Assembly: GCA_035531475.1 (NCBI GenBank)
Contig: DATKST010000018.1
Span: forward strand, 1 to 64,000
Origin: CALCEB01 sp035531475
GTDB lineage: Bacteria > Acidobacteriota > Terriglobia > UBA7540
DNA: 64,000 bases
Direction: 5' to 3'
This document shows, in pieces, positions 17,318-27,000 of the stretch; position 1 is the stretch's first letter; every line of letters begins with the position of its first letter. The position numbers were made by a program, and so were the translations under genes. Below the pieces are notes generated by a model, which had not been told where the DNA came from, did not search any database, and saw only the letters and a program-made list of their open reading frames with translations.

Positions 17318-18805
17318 TCACTTGCGGTTCATAAGGTCAACCAGGGCTCGTGTCACCACCCCGGAAACGTCAGGGCCAGCCGAGTTTATCTCGCCATACC
17401 AGCGGGTCTTGCTGCCGCGCAACCAGGGCGGTTGCTTGTCCCATTCGGCCTTGGGAATAATATATCCCAATTCATCATCGGCGAGACCAAAAACAAACTT
17501 GTAGGAGCTTCTCATGGAGGTGCGGATTACTGGCTCAAAGGGGGCATTCGGAAAATCCGCTCCGGCATACCGTGCGATGCCGCCGTTCACCAACTCCGGA
17601 TAAATCTCCCCCGGAACCGTTGCAATTTCCGCCACTGGCTCTCCGCGCTTCAGCAACTGGATATAGTCTACTTCGCTCCGAAAATCCTTGCCGGTCGATT
17701 CGCGAAGCTTTCCCATGCCCGGAACGTTCTTGACCACAAACGACGGGTCCAACTCGCCGTCAGTATACAGACTCTTCCTTCCCTTGAAGACTCCCATGGC
17801 CCCAGCGATGCGGAAGTTGTCATTGTCCACCGGGGCGAAGATCGCCGCCTTGCGGATGACGATGGAATCAACCGGCGCCGTCTTGCCCAGGTTGACGGCT
17901 CGCTCCGCAAGCAGGCCGAGCATATTGCCCACCAACTGCGCCTTGTCCCAAGTGCCATCCTTGGCAATCTCACCGTTCCCCGGGTCTTGGATGGCGACCT
18001 CATCACCCAGCGTGGAGAGCAGCCCGCCGATCGATCCATTAAAGTAGATCGCCGTGCCCCCCAGATGTGATTCAACGTAGGAGCAAAGCCAATGCGGGAA
18101 GTCGGCGGTGATCAGGGTATTCTTGCCGCCGAGTGTCTCCGGGTGATCGCTCCAGTTGATCAGCGTGGCAATCGGAACGCCCGATCCCTCCGCCACCAGG
18201 CGCATCACCAACAGATGCGGGTCCTTGACGTAAGGCGGACGGGAATCATTCTGCAACAGCGCCAGCAAGGGGTTATCGTCCTCGCCCAAGGTCAGCCGGG
18301 CGTCCTGCATGGAACCGACCGCAGCCAGCGCCGCGCCGGCGATCTTGTGGTCCACCTCGTCCAAGTATTTCCCATCCATGCCGGACTGAAGGGCGGACGG
18401 TCCCCACAGGCCCAACGTGTCCGGACCCTCATGATCGTGCGTGGAGCCGACGATCACCTGCGTAACTTGCGGCGCGGCGGCCTGAACCTGTTTCCGAACC
18501 TTCAGGACATCGTCATAGAACAGGCCGATCAGGTCCGCCTCGCACAGAACCAGCGTCGTTGGTTGGGCTTCGAGCGCCAGGCAGCGAACGGTGAGGTCAT
18601 CATGGACGCCAGTGGCCACGCGGTTATGGCCGAAACCCGCCATATAGACTTTTGCCCGGTGAACGTCGGGCGTGATGACCGCTTTTGAGGCCCCGGCTTT
18701 GAGACCCCGGGCTCGAGCGGTCGCGGAAAATGCAAGTGCGCCGGCCAGCGCCAGAGACAGACCCACGCCTCTTAAAGTAACGGGTTCATTTCGACGATTC
18801 AACAA
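17318..18805 (-). CDS. Neutral ceramidase-like hydrolase, exported
   Basis: A protein of about 495 residues with a signal peptide (LSLALAGALAFSATARA), resembling the N-terminal domain of neutral/alkaline non-lysosomal ceramidases, zinc enzymes that split N-acyl-sphingosine. Family marks: AGASKAVITPD and AGFGHNRVATGVHDDL just after the signal, THDHEGPDTLG (zinc-binding His) near residue 140 and NWSDHPETLGGKN near 245. It is shorter than characterised ceramidases and lacks the extra C-terminal immunoglobulin-like domain, so the substrate may differ. A TTG at 18805 with GGGAGGG nine bases before is the best start; upstream frames to 18925 are open but unlike coding sequence. Confidence 0.83.
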   Translation of the reverse strand: MLNRRNEPVTLRGVGLSLALAGALAFSATARARGLKAGASKAVITPDVHRAKVYMAGFGHNRVATGVHDDLTVRCLALEAQPTTLVLCEADLIGLFYDDVLKVRKQVQAAAPQVTQVIVGSTHDHEGPDTLGLWGPSALQSGMDGKYLDEVDHKIAGAALAAVGSMQDARLTLGEDDNPLLALLQNDSRPPYVKDPHLLVMRLVAEGSGVPIATLINWSDHPETLGGKNTLITADFPHWLCSYVESHLGGTAIYFNGSIGGLLSTLGDEVAIQDPGNGEIAKDGTWDKAQLVGNMLGLLAERAVNLGKTAPVDSIVIRKAAIFAPVDNDNFRIAGAMGVFKGRKSLYTDGELDPSFVVKNVPGMGKLRESTGKDFRSEVDYIQLLKRGEPVAEIATVPGEIYPELVNGGIARYAGADFPNAPFEPVIRTSMRSSYKFVFGLADDELGYIIPKAEWDKQPPWLRGSKTRWYGEINSAGPDVSGVVTRALVDLMNRK

Positions 18806-19236
18806 GACCGAAAACTCCCTCCCTTGAAGTCCATGGTGAGTGTAGGCAAACTTTAGCACAGAATGCAGCCCAACTTTCACAGTTGGCATATTTTTAACCG
18901 GGATGGGCCTGGGTGACTGAATCATCGCTCATCCTTCGATCTTCGTCTTTGCGAGAGACTTTGTAGTGTCGGCCTTGTAGGTCGCTCTGTTGATAAGGAA
19001 CCGTTTAGGCGCTTATCGCCGAACATGAAAGAAGAATTGTCGATGTTCCGGCTGGCCTGTTCCATGTAGGGGGCGGGCTTTGTGCCCGCCCGAGAGGGCG
19101 CCCCCAAGGGGCGCCCCTACAATCATCGCCCAGTGGCGGCCCCGCAAGGGCCACTTCCTGCGAGCGAAGTCTGGCAAAAAGCGTAGGCGCTCGCGATCCC
19201 CTCAACGGCGAAAGTTAGGCTAGAATTTGAGACTGA
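18806..19236. other. Intergenic region with one REP palindrome
   Basis: The divergent gap between the ceramidase-like and peptidase genes. It contains a palindromic REP block at 19066-19120 (GTAGGGGGCGGGCTTTGTGC then GCCCCTAC). No gene is seen in the rest; it should carry both promoters. Confidence 0.5.
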
Positions 19237-21762
19237 ATGCAAGACAAGGACTCGCAAGCCAGAAGGTTAGCGGAAATCAAGGCTCGCGCCGCTCGTGGAG
19301 TACGACGCGCCATGCTCTTTTGCGCCTTTGCATCAATCATGGGCGGCGCAGCGAAGGCGCAGACGGCCAACTCCCGGTTTCCTGCTCCGCAAATCGATCC
19401 CCGCCAACTGCTGCGGCAGCTAGATTCGGTAACTTTAGATCCGTCCCAGGTTTATTCCTTGCGGAACGCGGCCATCACCCGCCAGGGAGTCCGGATTTAT
19501 TTTAACCGGGGCTTTATCGGCTTCTTCAAGCCGGTTGCCGGCGAAGTCACGGGGGCGCTGTTCAGCGGCGAGGGCGAGGTCCTGGTGAGGCCGCCCAACG
19601 CGGCGGAGAGGCAATCGATGCAGTTCTTTACCAGAACGCCGATTCTGGAGGAGCAGTTCACCACAATCTACATGCGCTTCACGGATGGCTCCGCCCGTGA
19701 GCTTCGAAAGCTGGCGCAGCCGGTAGATTCCCAAGCCACTGAACAGCCTGGCAGCATGGCTGCCGGCGCCACGCCGTTACTGGAGCGGCTGGATCCCGCC
19801 TTTTCCCTTCGCATCCTCGAAGATCTGATGGGTGACCGCACCCGGCCTTACTTCCATGCCCGCGTTCAGGGCGTCCATCTGGGAGTTTTTGAGATTAACG
19901 TGGACGCGCGGCACCCGGAGCCTGTCGCCGTCGAGGCGGCACGAACCACGGCTGGAATCACTTACCAGGATGTTTGGTGCTCCTTCCGGCCCAGCAGCCC
20001 TTCGTCAAACCCCCCTCGGCCTTTTGAACCGCCCGCGCGCGTCCTTTCCTACAAGGTTCGCACCCGGATTGAGCAGGACAATTCGCTGCAGGGTCGCGCC
20101 GTGTTGCAGTTGATCTCCCAATCCGGCACGGACCGTGCCATTGGCTTTGACCTTTCCCACCGCCTCAGGGTGGCCAGCGTCAAGGACCAAAGCGGCAAAA
20201 ATCTCATCGTCTTTCAGAATCCCTTTCTGAATCAATCCCAAGCGCTGAGATTCGGCGCCAATTGGTTAATCGTGGTTCTACCCACGCCCCATCCGGTGGG
20301 GCAGAAGTTCACATTAACCTTTTCCTACCAGGGTGACGTCATCGCCGCCGCCAGCAACGACCTGCTGTATGTGGGGGCGCATGAGAGCTGGTATCCGAAT
20401 TTAGGTATTGACCCGGCTGCGAATTATGATTTGACCTTTCGCTATCCGGCCCGGTTAACCCTGGTCGCAACCGGGCGCCGCGTTGAAGAAAGCAACTCCA
20501 ACGGATGGAAAAATAGCCGATGGGTTTCGGATGGTCCTTTCCCCGTGGCTGGATTTAATCTCGGCGTCTACAAATCGCGCACCCTGAAGCAGGATGGAAT
20601 CACCCTGGAGGTTTATGCCACCCATGAGGTGGAAACCGGGCTTGAGAACCGCTATGTGATGTCTGAACTTCAAAACCCAGGGCTGGCTCCGCAAATCAGC
20701 TCGCCCCAGTTCGGCACGAAACCGTTGCCTCCTCAAATTGTGCCGCTCGACCCCGCTTTGCTTTTGCAAGCGGTGGCCAAGACAGCCGCCCAAGACATCA
20801 AATATTTTTCCGGACTCTTCGGGCCGCTGCCTTACTCGCGCCTTGCCATCTCGCAAGTACCGGGCGATTTTGGGCAGGGCTGGCCCGAGCTGGTTTACAT
20901 GCCCACTCTGGTTTTCCTTCCCGAATCGACGCGGACAGAAATGGTTGTCGCCGAAAGCGGCAAGCCGCTCTATAGCCGGCTTGCCGAAGCTCACGAAATC
21001 GCCCATCAATGGTGGGGAAATGCAGTGGGATGGAAGACTTATCACGACCAATGGCTCTCCGAAGGCTTCGCCAATTACGCCGCAGCACTGCAATTGGAAT
21101 CCCAGAGGAATGGGAGCCGGGCCTTGCGGCAACTCTTCGAAAGCTACAAAAAGGATTTGCTGCGCAAGAATCCCAACGGAGAGACCATCGAGTCCGGCGG
21201 GCCGATCTGGCTTGGAGAGCGCCTTTCCAATTCCTTGAATCCCGGCGGTTATCAGGACATCGTTTATAAGAAGGCCAGTTGGGTGCTTCACATGCTGCGA
21301 TTTGTTTTGGAGGATCCAAAATCCCATTCCGACGCGGCATTCTTCAAGGTGCTGCGCGATTTCTCCCAAACCTATCGCGGCCGCGAGCCTTCCACTGAGG
21401 ATTTCGCGCGCATGGCAGCCAAGTATATGGACCGTTCTGCCGATCTTGACCGCAATCACACGCTCGATTGGTTCTTTAATGAATGGGTTTATTCCTCCGG
21501 AATTCCCCGCTACCATTTGAAAGTTTCCATCCGGCGGCTGGGACCAAAACGGTACTTGGTAGGGGGCAGCATCAAGCAAAGCGGCGTCCCGGTTAGCTTT
21601 GAGATGCCCGTACCGTTGCAGGCTGTTTATGGAAAGAAAATGACACAGAAGCTTGGCCGCGTCGTGGTGACCAGCGATTCGGGCAAAATCCGCTTCATCA
21701 CCTCGAGCCGCCCCTCGCGGGTTCAGATTGACGATTCCACCATCCTCGCGGTGATTGACTGA
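19237..21762 (+). CDS. M1-type metallopeptidase, exported
   Basis: An 841-residue gluzincin. The zinc site is HEIAHQWW near residue 586-593, with the third ligand Glu in SEGFANY about 20 residues later, as in aminopeptidase N. The exopeptidase sequence GAMEN is replaced by FGQGWPELVYMP, so it may not be a simple aminopeptidase. The N-terminus has a weak export segment (AMLFCAFASIMGGAAKA). The first 270 residues are a family-specific N-terminal region, followed by beta-rich domains (residues 270-480) before the catalytic domain, and a C-terminal strand-rich region. Likely periplasmic or outer-face. No operon partner. Confidence 0.88.
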   Translation: MQDKDSQARRLAEIKARAARGVRRAMLFCAFASIMGGAAKAQTANSRFPAPQIDPRQLLRQLDSVTLDPSQVYSLRNAAITRQGVRIYFNRGFIGFFKPVAGEVTGALFSGEGEVLVRPPNAAERQSMQFFTRTPILEEQFTTIYMRFTDGSARELRKLAQPVDSQATEQPGSMAAGATPLLERLDPAFSLRILEDLMGDRTRPYFHARVQGVHLGVFEINVDARHPEPVAVEAARTTAGITYQDVWCSFRPSSPSSNPPRPFEPPARVLSYKVRTRIEQDNSLQGRAVLQLISQSGTDRAIGFDLSHRLRVASVKDQSGKNLIVFQNPFLNQSQALRFGANWLIVVLPTPHPVGQKFTLTFSYQGDVIAAASNDLLYVGAHESWYPNLGIDPAANYDLTFRYPARLTLVATGRRVEESNSNGWKNSRWVSDGPFPVAGFNLGVYKSRTLKQDGITLEVYATHEVETGLENRYVMSELQNPGLAPQISSPQFGTKPLPPQIVPLDPALLLQAVAKTAAQDIKYFSGLFGPLPYSRLAISQVPGDFGQGWPELVYMPTLVFLPESTRTEMVVAESGKPLYSRLAEAHEIAHQWWGNAVGWKTYHDQWLSEGFANYAAALQLESQRNGSRALRQLFESYKKDLLRKNPNGETIESGGPIWLGERLSNSLNPGGYQDIVYKKASWVLHMLRFVLEDPKSHSDAAFFKVLRDFSQTYRGREPSTEDFARMAAKYMDRSADLDRNHTLDWFFNEWVYSSGIPRYHLKVSIRRLGPKRYLVGGSIKQSGVPVSFEMPVPLQAVYGKKMTQKLGRVVVTSDSGKIRFITSSRPSRVQIDDSTILAVID

Positions 21763-21763
21763 C

Positions 21764-21807
21764 GAAGCTGGTAGCCACGACAAGAAAAAGCGCTCGTCGT
21801 GGCTACC
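21764..21807. repeat. Hairpin of the CACGACGAG type
   Basis: GGTAGCCACGACAAG, a short A-rich loop, then CGCTCGTCGTGGCTACC. Same family as 11191-11232 and 11369-11404. It lies directly after the peptidase stop codon and may double as a terminator for it and for the convergent HIT gene. Confidence 0.65.
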
Positions 21808-21849
21808 CACTCATCGCTTATCAGCTCTTCCGTCGAAGCGGCCCGCCGC

Positions 21850-22194
21850 CTATCCCGGCGGCCAATGAAACACGCGGCCGCCCATCACGTGGACGTGAAG
21901 GTGGAACACCGTCTGTCCCGCCCAAGTACCATTATTGATGACGGTGCGATAGCCCTTGATTGCAATGCCCCTTTCGCTCGCCAGGCGGGCCGCGATCAGG
22001 TGGAGATGGCCGAGCAGAGATTCATCTTGGGGCGTGACTTCGTTGAGCGAGACCAGGTGCCGGCGCGGGATTACCAGCAGGTGAACCGGCGCCTGGGGGC
22101 GAATATCCTCGAAGGCAATCGCCTGGTCATCTTGATAGACGATTTTGGCGGACATTTTTCCTTCCACAATTCTGCAGAAGATGCAGTTTTCCAT
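21850..22194 (-). CDS. HIT family nucleotide-binding protein
   Basis: A 114-residue histidine-triad hydrolase. It starts MENCIFCRIVEGK with a CxxC pair, keeps APVHLLVIPRRH in the middle and has the catalytic triad HLHVHV near residue 100, with INNGTWAGQTVFH just before. Such proteins hydrolyse nucleoside phosphoramidates or dinucleoside polyphosphates in the cytoplasm. An in-frame GTG three codons earlier (22203) is an alternative start. Confidence 0.93.
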   Translation of the reverse strand: MENCIFCRIVEGKMSAKIVYQDDQAIAFEDIRPQAPVHLLVIPRRHLVSLNEVTPQDESLLGHLHLIAARLASERGIAIKGYRTVINNGTWAGQTVFHLHVHVMGGRVFHWPPG

Positions 22195-22242
22195 AGGTTT
22201 CACTCGATCTTGAATTCCACACCAAGTTTCAATTGTGATGAT

Positions 22243-22392
22243 GGGGGCGGGCCTTGTGCCCGCCCGACGACCGTGATGAAGTTTGCCCGTTGGCGGGCGA
22301 CCACCAGGGTCGCCCCTACGTTATCTGAACAGTATTGGGTTTCAACGGCGTCTTCGCAGTCCCCTCAACGAAGCTCGTGAATAATCCAGCTT
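22243..22392. repeat. REP palindrome, MITE right end and second inverted-end fragment in series
   Basis: GGGGCGGGCCTTGTGCCCGC at 22245 pairs loosely with CACCAGGGTCGCCCCTACG at 22302-22320. This is followed by TATCTGAACAGTATTGGG (a MITE-type right end, 22322-22340) and by TCGTGAATAATCCAGCTTGA (22373-22392), the end of the second inverted-end family. Confidence 0.6.
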
Positions 22393-22419
22393 GAGGTCCA
22401 TGGCTGGACTGCCAACAAC

Positions 22420-23187
22420 TCAATTCAGCCTGACCACAAATGTAACCGAGGTGAGATTGGCCTGGCGCAGTTGCGCGGCGAGGGCGAGGGCCGCGTCCTC
22501 CGACCCAACCTGGCCGACGCGAACGCGATAGAAAACACCAGCCCCGCCGTTGTAGCTCTGGATGGTGACCGGAGAGAATCGCGGCTCAATCATGGCCCTC
22601 AGACGCTCCGCATTGGCCGGGTCTTTGAACGCCCCCACCTGCACCGCGAAAATGCCGGGCACCGCCTCCGGGCCGTTGACGATGGCCGGGTTCAGGATTT
22701 GAAGCCGCACCAGGGTTGTGCCGGGACCTAACATGCCGATGGATTGGGCAGCGGAGTAAGAAAGGTCAATGATGCGTCCCTCCACAAACGGGCCGCGATC
22801 GTTAATGCGCACGTCGACGGAAGCACCGTTTTCCAGATTGTAAACGCGCACCCGGGCGCCGAATGGAAGCGTGCGATGGGCGGCGGTGAAGGCGTACATG
22901 TTATAAATCTCGCCGTTCGAGGTCTCTTTTCCGTTGAAGGTGGGACCATACCAGGAGGCGATGCCTTCTTGCCCTTGCTCGATGACTCCTCCGGGCGGGC
23001 GGGGCGGTCGCTGGGGTGCGGGGTAATTTCCCGGCGGCGGCGGTTGAGTGGGAATCTGGGTGGTCTTGTGATGGTGACGATGGAGGCAAGCGGCGCTGGA
23101 GAGCAGCAGGACAAGGATCAATCCCACCCGGAACGTTCTGCTGACCGCCCGAACAAAACCCTGGAGTGGGCCAAAGGCCTTTTTCAT
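22420..23187 (-). CDS. rlpA: RlpA-like septal lipoprotein with SPOR domain
   Basis: A protein of about 255 residues. The N-terminal hydrophobic stretch ends in SSAAC, a lipobox, so it should be an outer-membrane lipoprotein. After a Pro/His-rich linker comes the double-psi barrel (GIASWYGPTFNGKETSNGE near residue 75, RINDRGPFV near 130) of RlpA lytic transglycosylases; the Asp in NDRGPF is the catalytic one in the family. The C-terminal 75 residues form a SPOR domain (FAVQVGAFKDPANAERL), which binds denuded peptidoglycan at the septum. The start at 23187 is preferred because it places the signal sequence at the N-terminus; upstream codons overlap the neighbouring small gene. Confidence 0.92.
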   Translation of the reverse strand: MKKAFGPLQGFVRAVSRTFRVGLILVLLLSSAACLHRHHHKTTQIPTQPPPPGNYPAPQRPPRPPGGVIEQGQEGIASWYGPTFNGKETSNGEIYNMYAFTAAHRTLPFGARVRVYNLENGASVDVRINDRGPFVEGRIIDLSYSAAQSIGMLGPGTTLVRLQILNPAIVNGPEAVPGIFAVQVGAFKDPANAERLRAMIEPRFSPVTIQSYNGGAGVFYRVRVGQVGSEDAALALAAQLRQANLTSVTFVVRLN

Positions 23188-23233
23188 CGTCGAGTGCACG
23201 GCCCCGGTCGCAGGCGTCACCTTCGCTCCACGC

Positions 23234-23404
23234 TTATGGGTTGGCTTTGTCGATTTTTTCCGCCAAATCCGCGAGATTCTTTGCGGCCTTTCGCACCACC
23301 TCGGCAAGGTCACGGCGGGTTGAGGGCTTGAGCTGAGACTCGAAATAATTGACCAGCTTCTTGAGTTCCACGTCAATCACCTTGCCGGCTTCTTCGAAAT
23401 TCAT
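23234..23404 (-). CDS. Small helical protein upstream of rlpA
   Basis: A 56-residue protein, MNFEEAGKVIDVELKKLVNY followed by a charged helix with RRDLAEVVRKAAKNLADLAE. All-helical, with leucine and alanine repeats that could form a coiled coil. It ends 46 bases before the rlpA start on the same strand, so the two may be co-transcribed. Function unknown. The start is taken at 23404 because the residues before it look non-coding. Confidence 0.6.
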   Translation of the reverse strand: MNFEEAGKVIDVELKKLVNYFESQLKPSTRRDLAEVVRKAAKNLADLAEKIDKANP

Positions 23405-24000
23405 TTCTTTAGTCCTTACCCATCCATTCGAGACCCGCCGCCAGGAGTCCATCTTGGGGACAAGGCCCGCGTTTGGGAGCATCGGTCAACATTCACATTC
23501 TAAACAAGCATGACGGCGACTCCAAGCAGATTCTGTGCCACCCCTTTGACTTTGCGGGGACTAAGCGGAAGGACAGGGCCGCCCCTATGGATAGCTACCA
23601 TCAATTTGTTTTACTTGACTCAAACCTACCATATTTGGAATATGAGAAAACGGAATTTGATTTGGGTGCTGGTTCATATTGTTCACGAGACTAACATAAA
23701 GTTATTAGAATGAGCAGTAGTACTCAGATTTGGATTGGCAACGATTTTGCTTGACACGAATATGGCAGTTGTGTAAATTCGCTGCATCTAGTCAAAGTGT
23801 TAGCCAGGAAAAGTTAGGGGGCCGAGCCTTGTGGGCACGTGAAAGGCTCACGCACTACTCAGACCTGAGTCACGAAATCTCTTCGTGATTCGCGGTTCAT
23901 TTCGTGGGGAGGGGTTGGCGCGGAGGTCAGTCACACTTAGGAAATTCAATTTGGGCATTACAAGCGGCGCGATCTGCCTTTACCGGAGGAGGTAAGGAAC
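23405..24000. other. Long leader region of the TonB receptor gene
   Basis: About 600 bases without a gene. The first part (23470-23600) has a fragment of a REP-like word (GGACAGGGCCGCCCCTA). The middle, 23600-23780, is AT-rich and contains a promoter. From about 23800 to 24000 the transcript would have a 200-base leader with a GTGAGCC/GGCTCAC-like pair and other short inverted words (CACGAAATC, GTGATTCGCGG), ending in an excellent ribosome site GGAGGAGGT. Confidence 0.55.
23751..23779 (+). promoter_or_regulatory. Sigma-70-type promoter for the TonB receptor
   Basis: A perfect TTGACA at 23751-23756, a 17-base spacer and TAAATT at 23774-23779 (four of six consensus bases). It would start a transcript with an untranslated leader of about 215 bases before the gene at 24001. 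Confidence 0.6.
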
Positions 24001-27000
24001 ATGAAGTATGATCGGACTCACAGGATTCTGCAATTCATTATTGGACTTGGCTTTATCGGCTTGCTTTCGGCCGGAATAGCTCTTGGTCAAGCCACCAGTT
24101 CCATTACGGGCGTGGTGAGCGATCCCAGCGGCGCCGTGGTTCCTGGCGCGACCGTGACTGTAACCAATCAGGCCACAGGAGTCACCTTCACGCAACCTAC
24201 CAATTCGTCGGGCGTGTACTACTTCCGGTCCTTGATTCCCGGTACCTACACCGTGAAGGTGGTGGCACAAGGCTTTGAGGCTTACCTTAGCAACAACAAT
24301 ATCCTCTCTGCAGACCGCGTATTCGGGCTGAACGTCACCCTGAAAGTGGGCGCGGAAACCCAGACGGTGACGGTGGAATCGGCGGCGCCGATGGTGAACA
24401 CCGAGGAGGGCCACCTTTCAACCCTGGTCAGCGGCTCCGAGGTCGCGAATTTGGCCCTGAATGGCCGCGACATTTACCAGCTCATGAAACTGGTTCCGGG
24501 AGCTGTAAATTCCGGGCAAGTTGACTTTGAGGGGGGTGACAGCGTCAACATTAATGGCACTCGGGCCAACTTCAACGGCTTCCTGCTGGACGGCGTGCCC
24601 AATAAGGACCTTAGCGGCGGTTCGCTTGCTCAGCCCGCGCCCGACTTCGTGCAGGAATTCCGCATCATGACCAACGACTTCTCGGCCGAGTATGGCTCCA
24701 GCGCCGGGTCCATGACCGATGTCAGCATCAAGTCCGGCACCAATCAGTTTCATGGTGACCTGTGGGAGTTCATGCGCAACGATGCGTTGAACTCCCGGAA
24801 TTTCTTCTCCGGCGCAACCGTGAGTCCGTGGAAACAAAACCAATTCGGCGGCACCATTGGCGGCCCGATCAAAAAGGATAAACTGTTCTTCTTTGCCGGT
24901 TACGAGGGTGAGCGCTTCCGAACGAGTGTTCCCTCCCAATTCACCTTTGAAAGTCCGCAATTCCGCAGCGCCGTGGAAAGCCTGTTCCCAAATTCGCCGG
25001 CGGGTGTTCTCTACAAGAATTTCCCTGGCCTCAGCCCGACTTCCCAACTTCAGACCGTCTCCCAGGCGGCCAATGCAACCATCGTGAACGACATCGGCGC
25101 TCCAATTGGATCACCGTATGCCGGCACGGCGATGCTGAGCGACCCCGTGATGGGTTACACCGATCCATGCTTCTTGAACCAATTTCTCGGCGTCGGCACT
25201 CCCGCTTTTTCGGGCGGCCCGGCGTGGGGCAATGCTCAGACCATGGCTAACACCATGGCGGCGATCGTGGGAGTGAGCAACGGTGAAAACGCCCAGATTC
25301 AGAAGAATATTGCAGGGACGCCCGGCTGCGCGGGAATGACGGCGCCGGGCGTGCAAGCTGGCGCGCTTGGCCCGAACGGCATTATGCAAGGCCTCGTGAA
25401 CGGCCAAAATGCCACCCGTACGCAGGGCGTATTTTACAATGGCGACCAATTCACGGGCCGGATGGATTACCAGGGGGATCGGAACCGTCTTTTTGGCCGC
25501 TTCTATTATTTCATGCAGAAGGACCCCAACAGCAGCCCCACCACCGGAATTCGGGGCTTCACCACGCCTTTCTCGGCTTCTTTCCCCGGCGCAGCGTTTG
25601 GCTTTGTTCACAACTTTTCCGGCAATACCGTGAACGAATTCCATGCCGGCTACGTCAGAAGCCAGGCGACGACCCAAGTCAGCCTGCCGCAATACGGCGT
25701 GCCGGACATCGGCTTCGACTCCGGCAATGCGCAGTTCGGCGCTTACAATGGCTACCCTCAATACTTCATTGAGGACATCTTTGACTTTAGGGACATGGTG
25801 GCCACCATCAAAGGTAATCACTCCCTAAAGATTGGCTTCGAAGGCCGCAGGAACTATGAAAACAGCCAATTTGATGTGGGCCGGCCCAGTTACTATTTCT
25901 TCGACCCCATGTTCTTTGCGGCTGGCCTGCCCTATATCGAGGCTGCGGGCGTCAATCCTGAGTTGGGTACGTCAACGCCTTCCCATCTCGACACCAACAT
26001 CCGTGCCTTCCGGAATACGGATGTCGCTGCGTTCCTGCAGGATGATTGGAAGGCTAAGAAAAACCTGACCCTCAACCTCGGCGTGCGTTGGGATTATTTC
26101 AGTCCCAGCACTGAAAAGTACGGGAAGGCCACCCAATTTTCGAATTACTTTAATATGGCGCAGGTCAACTGCCAGACGTTCCTTTCCGGCAAGTGCCTGG
26201 CACCGGCGGGGGACACCAATACGCCCAACGGCGGATTCACTTCCGCCGCCAGCCTGTTCAAGGACCGGCTCACCAATTTCGAGCCTCGCATTGGATTTGC
26301 CTGGGATCCCACGGGAAAAGGCAAGATGTCCATCCGTGGTGGTTTCTCCTTGCAGTATGAGGAGAGCTTTTACAACGCCCTCTCCAACTCCCGCTGGAAC
26401 CTCCCATACTATTCCTTTAACGAAGCTTGCCCGATTTGCGGGCTTGCCGGCATGCCCACCTTCGGCCCGACCTTGGCCAACGGACTTCCCGCCACGGGAA
26501 TTGCCGCAACTTTCTCCGGCTCTCCCACCCAGCCTGGCGCTATCGGCAACGGCCCGGGAGGGCTTGGCTTCGCCGGCAACATCATGGGCTGGTACCCCGG
26601 CAATTCCAACCTGGCTGCCCTCACCGGCATTCCTAATCCCAATTACACGCTGCCATATTACGAGAATGCCTTTTTCGGCATCCAGCGTGAGTTAAATCCC
26701 TCGACAGTCCTGGAGGTAGACTACGTGGGCACATGGGGACGGCACCTCTTCTGGGCAGAGGACCCCAACCGCGTGGTCGGGGGAATGCAAGCAACGGCCA
26801 TAACACCGATTACCAATCCCTGCACCGGCGCGCTGGTCGGAGGCGGTCTGACCGCCCCCACCGGGCTCTTGAATCCCTGTTTTGGGGTGATGCGGAGTTG
26901 GGACACCTCAGTGAACTCCAACTATAACGCTCTGCAAATCCAGGTGAACCGCAGAGCCGCTCATGGCCTGACGTTCAATTCCAACTACACCTATAGCCAT

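Noticed and set aside
20455..21810. A 451-codon minus-strand frame opposite the M1-type peptidase gene
   Set aside because: No recognisable domain, and it lies inside a gene with a clear zinc-binding site.
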